A stretch of DNA of 64,000 nucleotides. Source: DATKPE01 sp033854175 (GTDB taxonomy: Bacteria > Bacteroidota > Ignavibacteria > UBA10030 > SZUA-254). Below the pieces are notes generated by a model. The model was given only the letters and a program-made list of their open reading frames with translations. It was not told the origin of the DNA and ran no database searches. Positions 25,716 to 34,450 of the stretch are shown here, one piece after another (within the stretch, counting starts at the first letter, position 1; every line of letters starts with the position of its first letter). Made by a program: the position numbers and the translations under genes. The stretch covers positions 1 through 64,000 of the forward strand of contig JAWOKN010000030.1 of the NCBI GenBank assembly GCA_033854175.1, written 5' to 3'.

Positions 25716-25739
25716 CCCCCTCCCCCCACGGGGAGGGGG
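25716..25739. terminator. Very GC-rich hairpin after the YihY-like gene
   Basis: Perfect 10-bp arms CCCCCTCCCC (25716-25725) and GGGGAGGGGG (25730-25739) with a 4-nt loop, 5 nt after the stop codon. Only TT follows, so it may be a weak terminator or an mRNA 3'-end stabiliser. Confidence 0.5.
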
Positions 25740-25770
25740 TTGTGCGACCCGGCCCTCGCGGATCCATGCG

Positions 25771-25799
25771 TTGCCTTTCATACTATTCTTTTGTAAGTT
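25771..25799 (+). promoter_or_regulatory. Promoter of the DUF2007 gene
   Basis: TTGCCT (25771-25776), a 17-bp spacer and TAAGTT (25794-25799), 38 nt before the start codon. Confidence 0.5.
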
Positions 25800-25836
25800 T
25801 CAGAAGGACGATCATTCATTACAAGGAGGAAGAACC

Positions 25837-26061
25837 ATGGAAGGATATGTGGTTGTCGCGACGTTCAGCACGCACATGGAAGCGGAATTGGCCCAGGCGA
25901 CGCTCGCCGCTGCCGAGATCGAGTCTTTTCTCCAGTTGGATGATACCGGCGGGATGTTGCCTTCGTTACAGGAGAGCGGAGGGGTAAAGCTCCTTGTCGA
26001 CCCATCGCGGCTCGATGAAGCCCGGATGATTCTTTCGGAGCAGGCGACGAGTCAGGAATGA
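25837..26061 (+). CDS. DUF2007 small protein (signal-transducing PII-like fold candidate)
   Basis: A 74-residue protein with the DUF2007 pattern: VVVATFSTHMEAELAQATLAAAEIESFL, then a Gly-containing loop and VKLLVDPSRLDEARMIL. It should form a small ferredoxin-like alpha/beta domain. The function of the family is not known. The start at 25837 is set by a strong AAGGAGGA 6 nt upstream; the frame is open further upstream but there is no other support for a longer protein. It has its own promoter. Confidence 0.82.
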   Translation: MEGYVVVATFSTHMEAELAQATLAAAEIESFLQLDDTGGMLPSLQESGGVKLLVDPSRLDEARMILSEQATSQE

Positions 26062-26075
26062 ACGCGGTTGTATTC

Positions 26076-26104
26076 TTGACTTCCTCGAATTCTTTCCCTA
26101 CGTT
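26076..26104 (+). promoter_or_regulatory. Promoter of the first amino acid permease
   Basis: TTGACT (26076-26081), a 17-bp spacer and TACGTT (26099-26104), 31 nt upstream of the start codon. Confidence 0.52.
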
Positions 26105-26134
26105 AGACGATTAATTTTCATTACCCGGAGTATC

Positions 26135-27628
26135 ATGCTCAGACAGCTGTTCCGGCGGAAATCGCTCGATGATATTCTGCATGAAACCGAGGAACCCTCG
26201 CATCAGTTAAAACGCGCGCTGGGTGCTTTTGATGTTGTCATGCTGGGAATCGGAGCCATCATCGGTGCGGGTATTTTTGCGACGATCGGCACGGCAGCGG
26301 CCGGTGACATCGCGCGGCCCGGCGCGGGACCGTCGCTTATCCTCTCGTTTGTCCTCACCGGTGTCGCCTGTGGTTTTGCCGCGCTCTGTTATGCGGAATT
26401 TGCCGCAATGGTGCCGATCTCCGGAAGCGCGTACACCTACTCCTATGCCACGCTCGGCGAGCTGATCGCCTGGATCATCGGCTGGGATCTGATTATCGAG
26501 TATGCGGTGGGCAATGTCGCAGTTGCCATCAGCTGGGGGAATTATTTCAAGACGTTTGTCTCGGGTTTCGGGATCACCATCCCAGACTGGTTATCGACCG
26601 ATTACCGGACTGCCGCGCACATCCCCGGGCTGTTTGAAAGCGCGCCCCACATCCTGGGTGTGCCTATTGTGTTCAATATTCTCGCCTTCGGCATCGTCGC
26701 GCTGATCACCATCGTTCTGGTGATCGGGATCCGGGAGAGTGCGTCGATGAACAGCGTGATGGTTTCACTCAAGCTCCTGGTGCTTGCGTTTTTTGTCTTT
26801 ATAGGCTGGAAATACGTGAGAGCGGACAACTGGCATCCCTTCGCCCCGAACGGGTGGGCGGGGATTCAGGCCGGTGCGGCGATTGTTTTCTTTGCCTATA
26901 TCGGCTTCGATGCCGTCTCGACAGTGGCCGAGGAAGTCCGCCGGCCGCAGCGCGACCTTCCCATTGGCATCATCGGTTCCCTCGTCATCTGTACGGTCGT
27001 CTACATCATTGTCGCCGCGGTGTTCACCGGTATCATTCCCTATCCGGCGCTCGTCAAGAAGCTGGCGACGGAACAGGCCGAACCGCTGACCATGGCGCTC
27101 CAGTATGCCAACATCGGGAAATGGGCGACACTCTTCATCGGCATCGTCGCGTTCGGCTCGGTGATCGCCCACACGGCGGTCCTGCTGGTGTTTCAGCTGG
27201 GCCAGCCCCGAATTTTCTTCTCGATGGCCCGTGACGGTCTCCTTCCCCAGAGTTTTGCGAAGGTCCACCCGAAATTCAGAACCCCGTATGTGACGACCAT
27301 CCTCACAGGGGTGGCGGTCGGCGTCTGTTCGATGTTCACCAGCATCGACGAGATGGTTGATCTGACAAATATCGGCACCCTCTTCGCATTTATACTGGTT
27401 TGTCTCGGTATCATGATCCTTCGAAAGCGCGAGCCCGGGAGAGCCCGGGGTTTTAAAACCCCGTTCGTGCCGGTTGTACCGATACTTGGCATTCTCTCCT
27501 GCATCTATCTGATGCTCGGATTACCCTGGATAACCTGGATGAGATTCGGCCTTTGGCTGATCGTGGGGATGGTGATTTATCTCGCGTACGGTTATCGGAA
27601 GAGTCTGATCCGCGGAGAGATGGGATAA
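26135..27628 (+). CDS. APC-family amino acid permease (cationic amino acid transporter type)
   Basis: A 497-residue inner-membrane transporter with 12 or more hydrophobic segments. It starts with a cytoplasmic SLDDILHETEEPSHQLKRALGAFD and the first helix carries the substrate-binding GIGAIIGAGIFATIGTAAA. SGSAYTYSYATLGELIAWIIGWDLIIEYAVG is the typical CAT-subfamily block, and FFAYIGFDAVSTVAEEVRRPQRDLPIGI marks helix 6 and the following loop. It should import amino acids with protons. It closely resembles the 30572-32110 permease, so the two are probably paralogues. Confidence 0.9.
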   Translation: MLRQLFRRKSLDDILHETEEPSHQLKRALGAFDVVMLGIGAIIGAGIFATIGTAAAGDIARPGAGPSLILSFVLTGVACGFAALCYAEFAAMVPISGSAYTYSYATLGELIAWIIGWDLIIEYAVGNVAVAISWGNYFKTFVSGFGITIPDWLSTDYRTAAHIPGLFESAPHILGVPIVFNILAFGIVALITIVLVIGIRESASMNSVMVSLKLLVLAFFVFIGWKYVRADNWHPFAPNGWAGIQAGAAIVFFAYIGFDAVSTVAEEVRRPQRDLPIGIIGSLVICTVVYIIVAAVFTGIIPYPALVKKLATEQAEPLTMALQYANIGKWATLFIGIVAFGSVIAHTAVLLVFQLGQPRIFFSMARDGLLPQSFAKVHPKFRTPYVTTILTGVAVGVCSMFTSIDEMVDLTNIGTLFAFILVCLGIMILRKREPGRARGFKTPFVPVVPILGILSCIYLMLGLPWITWMRFGLWLIVGMVIYLAYGYRKSLIRGEMG

Positions 27629-27764
27629 TCCGCGAGGGGTCGCGTACCGTTTCCAAGACCGGGCTTTATGGGGGGGTAAAAGGTCATCCGGACCATTCTG
27701 AAAGGCGGCCGATGATCACCTTCTCCCCGTGTCAGATCGGAGAATGTCGGGAGACGGACCCCGG

Positions 27765-28997
27765 TCAGTCCGTGACCAGTGAGGGGAGAGTTTCGGGGGG
27801 CTTGAATTCGCCTTCCCACCGCGCGACGACCGCGCTTGCCAGGCAATTTCCGACGACATTCACGGTCGTTCGTCCCATGTCCAGAATCTCATCCACGCCG
27901 AGAATGACGGCGACGCCCTCCAGGGGCAGTCCGAAAGAGCCGAGTGTGCCGGCCAGAATGACCAGCGATGCGCGGGGCACACCCGCGACACCTTTGCTTG
28001 TGAGCATGATGGTCAGCATCATCAAGATCTGGTGGCCGATCGTCAGCTCGATCCCGGCGGCCTGGGCCACAAAGATCGCCGCCAGCGAGAGGTAGAGGGT
28101 GGAGCCGTCGAGGTTAAAGCTGTACCCGGTCGGTATGACGAATGCGACAATCCTTCTCGGAACGCCAATTGCCTCCATGACCTGCATCGCCTTCGGCAGG
28201 GCAGCCTCTGAGCTCGTTGTGGAAAATGCAATGAGTGCGGGTTCCTTGACGGCTGAAAAAAACTTTCCCACGGGGATTTTTGCGATCAGAGCCACGCCGC
28301 CGAGTACAACGACGATAAAGATGATCAAGGCACCATAAAAGGTGAGGATGAGAAGCCCCAGATTGACGAGGACGGAGATTCCCTTGTTTCCGACGGTGAA
28401 GGCAATCGCCGCGCCGACCCCGATCGGTGCGTATCGCATGACGATTCCGGTGAACTTGAACATGGTTTCCGCCAGCGAATCGCAAAATGACAGAATGATC
28501 TTTCTTTTGTCCTCCGGCAGAAGGGCGAGTGCGAAGCTGAAAATGAGCGTGAAGATAACCACCTGCAGCACTTCCCCTTCCGCCGCCGCCTGGAAAAAAC
28601 TCTGGGGGACAATATGCGTCACGATATCCCCCCAGGATTGTTTCTTTGAGATGATGTCGGCGGCGTTTTGATCGGCATGCAGTTGGACGCCGATGCCGGG
28701 TTTGATCATGTTGACAGCCATAAGGCCGATGATGAGGGCCAGAGTGGTTATCACCTCGAAGTAGATGAGGGATTTTAACCCCATCCGGCCGACCTGTTTA
28801 AGATTGCCGTGGCCGGCGATACCGACCACGAGGGTTGAAAAAATCAGCGGAGCAATAATCGTCCTGATGAGCCGGAGGAAGATGATGCTTAAGGGCCTGA
28901 GGGAAACCGCGGCCTCGGGTGCGAGCCAGCCCATGATGAGTCCCACCCCCATCCCGATGAAAATCCATTGTGTGAGTGAGGGTTTACCGATTTTCAT
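27765..28997 (-). CDS. Dicarboxylate/amino acid:cation symporter (DAACS family)
   Basis: A 410-residue transporter of the GltP/DctA family for glutamate, aspartate or C4-dicarboxylates with H+ or Na+. Landmarks are the Ser-rich hairpin FSTTSSEAALPKAM, FVIPTGYSFNLDGSTLYLSLAAIFVAQ and the cation-site block LGVDEILDMGRTTVNVVGN. The last motif has Asn-Cys where many relatives have Asp (NVTGD), which may bear on substrate choice. It is convergent with the first permease. A neighbouring block of amino acid permeases suggests glutamate or aspartate as substrate, but this is an inference. Confidence 0.9.
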   Translation of the reverse strand: MKIGKPSLTQWIFIGMGVGLIMGWLAPEAAVSLRPLSIIFLRLIRTIIAPLIFSTLVVGIAGHGNLKQVGRMGLKSLIYFEVITTLALIIGLMAVNMIKPGIGVQLHADQNAADIISKKQSWGDIVTHIVPQSFFQAAAEGEVLQVVIFTLIFSFALALLPEDKRKIILSFCDSLAETMFKFTGIVMRYAPIGVGAAIAFTVGNKGISVLVNLGLLILTFYGALIIFIVVVLGGVALIAKIPVGKFFSAVKEPALIAFSTTSSEAALPKAMQVMEAIGVPRRIVAFVIPTGYSFNLDGSTLYLSLAAIFVAQAAGIELTIGHQILMMLTIMLTSKGVAGVPRASLVILAGTLGSFGLPLEGVAVILGVDEILDMGRTTVNVVGNCLASAVVARWEGEFKPPETLPSLVTD

Positions 28998-29087
28998 GTG
29001 ATGGAATGCGGATTGTCATGCGGGGCGGATGAGGGGTGCGTGTGGTTGCATGCGATCACGGGGAGAGGCGTTCCGTCAAATCATCCC

Positions 29088-30575
29088 TCACTTGGTGCGG
29101 GCACCGAGTTTTTTCCAGACGAAGTAGATCGGGATGCCGGTCAGGACGATGATAAATCCCGGCCAGGTGTTCTGGGGTTTGTAGATGAGTAAATCGATGC
29201 AGATCGCCGCTGCTGCCAGAACGTAGATGGCAGGCAGCACCGGATAGCCGAACGCCTTATAGGGGCGTTCCGCACCGGGTCGGATTTTCCGGAGGCGGAA
29301 TATCCCGATCACGGTCAGGATATAGAACAATAAAACAGCGAAGACGACATAATCGAGCAGGTCGCCGTATGTGCCCGAGAGGCAGAGGAGGGACGCCCAT
29401 ACCGCCTGGAGGATGAGGGCGACGGCGGGAACGGAGAAGGAATTCAGTGTTCCGATCCTGCGGAAGAAGAGTTTATCCCTTGCCATGGCATAGTAGACGC
29501 GGGCCCCGGCAAGGATCAGGCCGTTGTTGCATCCAAAGGTGGAGATCATGATAAAGACCGCCATGACGATCGCCGCCGGTTCTCCCAGAATCGTCGTTGC
29601 GGCCGCTACTCCGACCCGGTCGCTCGTCGCGAACTGAATCCCCCGGGCATACACGTCAGTGCCGTCCGGATTCCCCGATAGGGGCAGGACGAGGAGGTAT
29701 GCCACATTTGCAAGGAGATAGATGATGGTGACGGTGGCGGTCCCGAGGAAGAGGCTGAGCGGTATGGTCCTTCTGGGATTGATGACTTCACCTGCTGTGA
29801 AGGTGATGTTGTTCCACGCGTCGCTGGAAAAGAGCGATCCCACCATTGCGACGCCGATTGCGGCAAACAGCATCATGCCCGACAGGGGGATCACGGAGGA
29901 GATTTTGTTATCGGCCAGATGTGTCCATGAACCGTTCCAGAGTTGTGAAAAATTTTCCGTTATGACGGAGGGATTCCGTCCGATCCAGATGCCCAGGAGG
30001 ATGAGGCCGAAAAGGGCGAGGGTCTTCGTTACGGTGAAGATATCCTGGACGACCTTCCCGGTCCGAAGTCCGCGGATATTCACACCCGTGAGAACCAGTA
30101 TACTGGCGATTGCCAGGAGTTTCGAAGCTGACAGGCGGAATGTCCCGGCTGAAATGAGTATCGTATTTTCACCGAACCAGGGAATGAGAACGGCGGTGAA
30201 TTTCGCGAATGCGACAGCGACGGCCGCTATGGTACCAGTCTGGATGACCAGGAAGAGGGTCCAGCCGTAGAGGAATCCGACAAACGGGTTGTAGGCTTCG
30301 CGCAGGTACACATACTGACCGCCCGCGTGGGGCATCATGCCGGCAAGCTCGCCGTAGCTCAACGCGGCTGTTATGGTGATGATTCCGGTGACGAGCCAGA
30401 CCAGGAGGAGGTATCCGGGGGAGCCCACCGTGCGCGCGATGTCGGAGCTGACGATGAAAATACCCGAGCCGATCATCGAGCCGATGACGATCATGGTTGA
30501 ATCGAGGAGACCAAGCTCCCGCTTGAATTCCCGCTCGGCCGGCCCGGTGGATGTTGTCGGATTTTGGTCGCTCAC
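29088..30575 (-). CDS. APC-family amino acid permease (LAT-like)
   Basis: A 495-residue membrane transporter of the APC superfamily. Helix 1 carries VIGSMIGSGIFIVSSDIARTVGSPG, then YGELAGMMPHAGGQYVYLREAYNPFVGFLYGWTLFLV, which is typical of the L-type (LAT) branch. FSSDAWNNITFTAGEVINPRRTIPLSL marks helix 6. Twelve hydrophobic segments are visible. It overlaps the gene for the second APC permease by 4 nt, so the two are made from one transcript. The substrate is probably a neutral amino acid; this is not certain. Confidence 0.9.
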   Translation of the reverse strand: MSDQNPTTSTGPAEREFKRELGLLDSTMIVIGSMIGSGIFIVSSDIARTVGSPGYLLLVWLVTGIITITAALSYGELAGMMPHAGGQYVYLREAYNPFVGFLYGWTLFLVIQTGTIAAVAVAFAKFTAVLIPWFGENTILISAGTFRLSASKLLAIASILVLTGVNIRGLRTGKVVQDIFTVTKTLALFGLILLGIWIGRNPSVITENFSQLWNGSWTHLADNKISSVIPLSGMMLFAAIGVAMVGSLFSSDAWNNITFTAGEVINPRRTIPLSLFLGTATVTIIYLLANVAYLLVLPLSGNPDGTDVYARGIQFATSDRVGVAAATTILGEPAAIVMAVFIMISTFGCNNGLILAGARVYYAMARDKLFFRRIGTLNSFSVPAVALILQAVWASLLCLSGTYGDLLDYVVFAVLLFYILTVIGIFRLRKIRPGAERPYKAFGYPVLPAIYVLAAAAICIDLLIYKPQNTWPGFIIVLTGIPIYFVWKKLGARTK

Positions 30576-32110
30576 ACTTCGTCAGTCTGGAGGGGTGAGG
30601 CGGACGATGTCACCGTTTCCTTCGCCCGAAGCCTGGCCATGATACTGTGCCTGCGTCCGTAGCTGAAATAAATGGCAAACCCGATGAGGAGCCAGACGAT
30701 CAACCGGTACCAGTTCTCCGCCGGCAGGGAGAACATCAGAAGGAGGCACGAAAGGATCCCCATAATCGGAACAAACGGGACGAGCGGTGAGCGGAAGGGG
30801 CGTTCTGCATCGGGATGAGTTCTCCGCATGATGAGGACAGCCGCGCAGACGATGGTGAAGGCGAGCAGTGTTCCGATGTTCGTCAGTTCCGCAAGAATTC
30901 GCAAGGGAAGAAAGGCGGCCATGGTAGACACGAAAATGCCCGTGAGGATCGTGGATTTCCAGGGTGTCCGGAATTTGGGATGAACCGCGCCAAAGACGCT
31001 CGGGGGGACCATGCCGTCCCGGGCCATAGCCAGGAGCACGCGCGGCTGGCTGAGCATCATGACCAGGAGAACCGATGTAATGCCCGTGATCGCTCCGACG
31101 TCGACAAGCCGTTGTGCCCACGGCAGACCCACCCGTGCGAAGGCGACCGATACCGGTGCGTTAATGTCGATCTGGTCGTAGCGGACCATGCCGGTCAGTA
31201 TGGCTGACACCGTGATATAGAGAACCGTGCAAATGATGAGGGAGGCGATGATACCGATGGGGACGTCGCGGTTGGGCCGGCGTGCTTCCTCGGCATGTGT
31301 CGACACGGAGTCGAATCCGATATAGGCGAAGAAGATGATTGCAGCTCCTGCCAGAACACCGAGCGGTGAACCTCCCGCTGCGGTCTGGCCGAAAATCGTA
31401 TGTCCGAAAAAGCTGATACCCGTGTAACCGTAGGGGGCGAAGGGTTTCCAGTTCTCGGGGTTGATATAAAAGATGCCGACAACGATGACAAACAGGACGA
31501 TCGTCAATTTCACACCCACCATGAACGCGTTGAAGCCCGCGCTTTCCCGGATGCCGATCACCAGAATCGTGGTGATGATCGCGGTGATGATGATTGCCGG
31601 GACATCAAAATACGATCCCGTTGCATAGAAATGGTGGGTGACGGGATCAAAGTCGAATGGTGCGCTCCCGAGCTGGGAGGGGAGATGGATCCCGAAACTC
31701 CCGAGGAGGTCCTGGAAGTGTGCCGACCAGCCGTGTGCGACGGTTGAGGAGCCGACGGCGTACTCAAGGACGAGATCCCACCCGATAATCCATGCAAAGA
31801 GCTCACCCAGTGTGGCATAGGCATAGGTATACGCTGAACCGGCGACCGGGGCCATGGAGGCGAACTCGGCGTAACAGAGTGCGGCGAAGATGCAGGCGAT
31901 TCCCGCCACAACGAAGGAGAGAATCAGACCGGGTCCCGCTTTATCATGTGCGGCGACGCCCGTGAGGACGAAAATGCCCGTCCCGATGATAGCGCCCACG
32001 CCAAGACTGGTGAGCGTGATGGGTCCAAGAACACGGCGAAGCCGGTTTTCACCTTTCATCTCCTCCAGCAGCAGGCTCAGCGGCTTCTTTGCGAACAGCG
32101 GATTTCCCAT
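30572..32110 (-). CDS. APC-family amino acid permease (cationic amino acid transporter type)
   Basis: A 512-residue transporter similar along its length to the permease at 26135: PLSLLLEEMKGENRLRRVLG, LGVGAIIGTGIFVLTGVAAHD, VAGSAYTYAYATLGELFAWIIGWDLVLEYAVGS, FFAYIGFDSVSTHAEEARRPNRDVPIGI. It has 12-14 hydrophobic segments. It is first in a two-gene unit with the LAT-like permease (4-nt overlap) behind its own promoter. Substrate unknown; cationic or branched-chain amino acids are likely for this branch. Confidence 0.9.
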   Translation of the reverse strand: MGNPLFAKKPLSLLLEEMKGENRLRRVLGPITLTSLGVGAIIGTGIFVLTGVAAHDKAGPGLILSFVVAGIACIFAALCYAEFASMAPVAGSAYTYAYATLGELFAWIIGWDLVLEYAVGSSTVAHGWSAHFQDLLGSFGIHLPSQLGSAPFDFDPVTHHFYATGSYFDVPAIIITAIITTILVIGIRESAGFNAFMVGVKLTIVLFVIVVGIFYINPENWKPFAPYGYTGISFFGHTIFGQTAAGGSPLGVLAGAAIIFFAYIGFDSVSTHAEEARRPNRDVPIGIIASLIICTVLYITVSAILTGMVRYDQIDINAPVSVAFARVGLPWAQRLVDVGAITGITSVLLVMMLSQPRVLLAMARDGMVPPSVFGAVHPKFRTPWKSTILTGIFVSTMAAFLPLRILAELTNIGTLLAFTIVCAAVLIMRRTHPDAERPFRSPLVPFVPIMGILSCLLLMFSLPAENWYRLIVWLLIGFAIYFSYGRRHSIMARLRAKETVTSSASPLQTDEV

Positions 32111-32185
32111 ATCGGATCTCTCCTAGATGATGTCTGATAACGTGTGGACCGATGTTCCAACCTGGCCACAATTCTCTGATTGTCC

Positions 32186-32214
32186 AAAGTAGGCAAATTT
32201 TACATAAGACTCAA
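32186..32214 (-). promoter_or_regulatory. Promoter of the permease pair
   Basis: On the minus strand: TTGAGT (32214-32209), a 17-bp spacer and TACTTT (32191-32186), 75 nt upstream of the start at 32110. Confidence 0.52.
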
Positions 32215-32228
32215 CAGTCATTGGACTG
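32215..32228 (-). terminator. Short hairpin between mgtC-like gene and permease promoter
   Basis: Arms CAGTC and GACTG around a 4-nt loop, abutting the -35 box of the permease promoter and 60 nt after the MgtC-like stop. It could be a weak 3' hairpin or an operator. No T-run follows. Confidence 0.28.
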
Positions 32229-32288
32229 ACGCGGCGGATAAATTTGTGGTGCGGGGAATTCGCCGATCCGCGGGTTGCCGTCCGGGTG

Positions 32289-32987
32289 TCATGCGGTATG
32301 GTTTTTCAGCCTGGAAACTTCCGTGATACCCGGAACGCGCCACAACTCCGTGATATAGCGGTTGTGCGACGGATGTTTATCGCAGAATGTGAGTTTTAAC
32401 CGTGAAGTCGTATCGTCGACTTTTGTGAAGTCGAGATCCGAAAAGTTGACGTCATTTTCAGCAAGGACCGTTGCCAGTTCGGTTCGTGTCCGGCCTGCCT
32501 GATCGTCAAAGATGATCGTGCATTCCACGAAATGGCATTTGCCGAGAAGTCTTGGCTCGATTTTTCCCAGGACGACCAGTGACAGCAGGACGAGGAATGT
32601 GCAGATGAGCCCGATCCATGCCAGTCCCGCCCCGATGAAGAGGCCGATTGCCGCGCCCACCCATATCGTGGCAGCGGAGGTGAGTCCGGTAATTGTCCCC
32701 CGCGACTGGATGATCGTCCCCGCACCGAGGAATCCTATACCGGTGACGACCTGTGAAGCGATGCGGGTGAGATCGCCGGCGCCGAGCTCGCTCCGCTGCA
32801 GCATAAACTCCGAGACCATCATATAGAGACACGACCCGAGGCAGATCAGAATGTTGGTTCTGAAGCCGGCTGGCTTTCCCTTTCTCTCACGTTCAATGCC
32901 GATGAGCGCCCCGCAGATGATGGCAAACGTGGATCGGACGATGAATGTTGGGAATATCGATAGAAAAAACTGGAATGATTCAACCAT
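32289..32987 (-). CDS. MgtC/SapB-family membrane protein
   Basis: A 232-residue protein. Four or five N-terminal hydrophobic segments hold the family pattern: STFAIICGALIGIERERKGKPAGFRTNILICLGSCLYM and RIASQVVTGIGFLGAGTIIQ. A C-terminal ~85-residue soluble ACT-like domain follows. Relatives affect Mg2+ homeostasis, F-type ATPase activity or acid stress; the exact role is unknown. It lies 17 nt after bshA, so it is probably in the same transcript. Confidence 0.88.
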   Translation of the reverse strand: MVESFQFFLSIFPTFIVRSTFAIICGALIGIERERKGKPAGFRTNILICLGSCLYMMVSEFMLQRSELGAGDLTRIASQVVTGIGFLGAGTIIQSRGTITGLTSAATIWVGAAIGLFIGAGLAWIGLICTFLVLLSLVVLGKIEPRLLGKCHFVECTIIFDDQAGRTRTELATVLAENDVNFSDLDFTKVDDTTSRLKLTFCDKHPSHNRYITELWRVPGITEVSRLKNHTA

Positions 32988-33004
32988 AATAATCGGAAGC
33001 GATA

Positions 33005-34126
33005 TTATGCGGAGAGGATTGAATGATAATAACGTTCATAGCGGTCGACGATTTTTTCGGAGTCAAACATCTCAACGGCCCTGGTGCGGGCGGATTCCGA
33101 GAAGAGAGCGTATTTGGCAGAATTCGTGAGGAGGTCGATGCAGTACCGTGCCATCCGGTCGATATCACCGATTTCCGCGATATATCCTGTCACACCGTGC
33201 TGGATGAGTTCCGGCAATCCCCCTACGCTTGAGGCGATGACGGGGGTGCCGCACGACATCGATTCCAGGGCCGACAGCCCGAAACTTTCTGACTGGCTCG
33301 GGATGAGGAACAGATCGGCGGCCGACAGGAGGGGGATGAGCTCACTTTGCTTTCCGAGAAACTTGATGTCGTGGAAGATTCCGAGCTCCCGTGCGAGCTG
33401 TTCGGAGTTTGACCGGTCGGGGCCATCACCCACAAGCAGGAGTTTGGAGGGGATTTTTTTCCTCACCTGGTCGTAGATCTTGACAACATCAGGAACACGC
33501 TTCACGGACCGGAAGTTCGAGATATGGATGAGGATCTTCTCCCCTTCGGGCGCGATGCTTTCCCGGATCTGATGCGCGTCGATCCTGCGATACTTCCTGG
33601 TATCGACAAAATTCGGTATGACCTCGATGGATTTCTCGATATTGTAGTTCGTGAGGGTTTTCTCTTTCAGAAACCTGGAGACTGCGGTCACGCCGTCGCT
33701 GTGCTCGATGCTGAATTTCATGACAGGGAGATAGCTTGGTTCCAGACCGACCAGTGTAATATCGGTCCCATGGAGCGTTGTAACGATTTTAAAATTGGAA
33801 TTTCCGACTATTTGTTTCGCCAGGTATGCGCTGGTTGCATGCGGTATGGCATAATGGGCGTGGAGGATATCCAGGTGTTCAAACTTTGTCACCTCGACGA
33901 TTTTGCTGGCGAGTGCCGGGGTATAGAGTGGGAAATCGAACAGGGGGTAATTCGAGATCTCGACCTCATGATAGATAATATTATCGCTGAACCCGTCGAG
34001 GCGGAAGGGCATTGCATAACTGATAAAGTGGATTTTATGTCCTCTTTCCGCAAGTGCCTTCCCCAATTCGGCCGCCAGGACGCCACTTCCACCATAGGTG
34101 GGGTAACATGAGATGCCAATATTCAT
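33005..34126 (-). CDS. bshA: N-acetyl-alpha-D-glucosaminyl L-malate synthase BshA
   Basis: A 373-residue GT4 glycosyltransferase for the first step of bacillithiol synthesis: UDP-GlcNAc plus L-malate. The start MNIGISCYPTYGGSGVLAAELGKALAERGH is the BshA hallmark, HAHYAIPHATSAYLAKQ and TTLHGTDITLVG are typical, and the C-terminal donor site reads LFLIPSQSESFGLSALESMSCGTPVIASSVGGLPE. The start at 34126 is chosen because an upstream in-frame Met (34210) would add 28 residues absent from the family. The promoter lies so close that the leader is only about 10 nt. BshB and BshC are not in this window. MgtC-like gene follows. Confidence 0.93.
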   Translation of the reverse strand: MNIGISCYPTYGGSGVLAAELGKALAERGHKIHFISYAMPFRLDGFSDNIIYHEVEISNYPLFDFPLYTPALASKIVEVTKFEHLDILHAHYAIPHATSAYLAKQIVGNSNFKIVTTLHGTDITLVGLEPSYLPVMKFSIEHSDGVTAVSRFLKEKTLTNYNIEKSIEVIPNFVDTRKYRRIDAHQIRESIAPEGEKILIHISNFRSVKRVPDVVKIYDQVRKKIPSKLLLVGDGPDRSNSEQLARELGIFHDIKFLGKQSELIPLLSAADLFLIPSQSESFGLSALESMSCGTPVIASSVGGLPELIQHGVTGYIAEIGDIDRMARYCIDLLTNSAKYALFSESARTRAVEMFDSEKIVDRYERYYHSILSA

Positions 34127-34141
34127 AAAATATTTCGTTTT

Positions 34142-34170
34142 AAGGTAAGGAGAATATGAAACAAATTCAA
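34142..34170 (-). promoter_or_regulatory. Promoter of bshA, giving a very short leader
   Basis: On the minus strand: TTGAAT (34170-34165), a 17-bp spacer and TACCTT (34147-34142). Transcription would begin about 9 nt before the ATG at 34126, where no Shine-Dalgarno sequence is seen. Confidence 0.55.
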
Positions 34171-34230
34171 TTGATCGTGCGTCTAATAAATAAGAGCGAG
34201 AATCGGGCACATTTTCCGATTTACGTGATT

Positions 34231-34278
34231 TACCTGATCAGACTGCTCTTATCCTTTTTAGGTGATTTCCATCAGGTA
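34231..34278. repeat. Inverted repeat in the bshA divergent region (operator candidate)
   Basis: Perfect 8-bp arms TACCTGAT (34231-34238) and ATCAGGTA (34271-34278) lie 32 bp apart, about 60 bp upstream of the bshA -35 box. GTGATTT occurs beside both arms (34225 and 34263). Two half sites for a dimeric regulator is an inference. Confidence 0.35.
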
Positions 34279-34362
34279 CAATTTTTCAGAAAGAAATTTA
34301 TTCATTATTTTAACAATTAATAAGGAAAACCGCAGAATAAAATTTTTTTAATCGGTAAGTGG

Positions 34363-34390
34363 TTGATTTTCCAAAAAATTTCCTTATATT
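34363..34390 (+). promoter_or_regulatory. Promoter of the zinc-ribbon peptide gene
   Basis: TTGATT (34363-34368), a 16-bp spacer and TATATT (34385-34390), 60 nt upstream of the start codon. Confidence 0.5.
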
Positions 34391-34450
34391 GTATTCTGTG
34401 GCCCGCCAAAAGTCGTGTTATTTACCATATTTTGACACTATGAGAAAGGA

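Larger units (their letters stand above)
34127..34450. other. AT-rich divergent region between bshA and zinc-ribbon gene
   Basis: About 320 bp without a gene. It holds the bshA promoter (34142-34170), an inverted repeat (34231-34278) and a plus promoter (34363-34390). The base composition is clearly more AT-rich than its neighbours from about 34280 to 34400. Confidence 0.6.

Noticed and set aside
25716..25739. CRISPR or mobile-element repeat
   Set aside because: A single perfect hairpin right after a stop codon with no further copies seen in the window; best read as a 3' hairpin.
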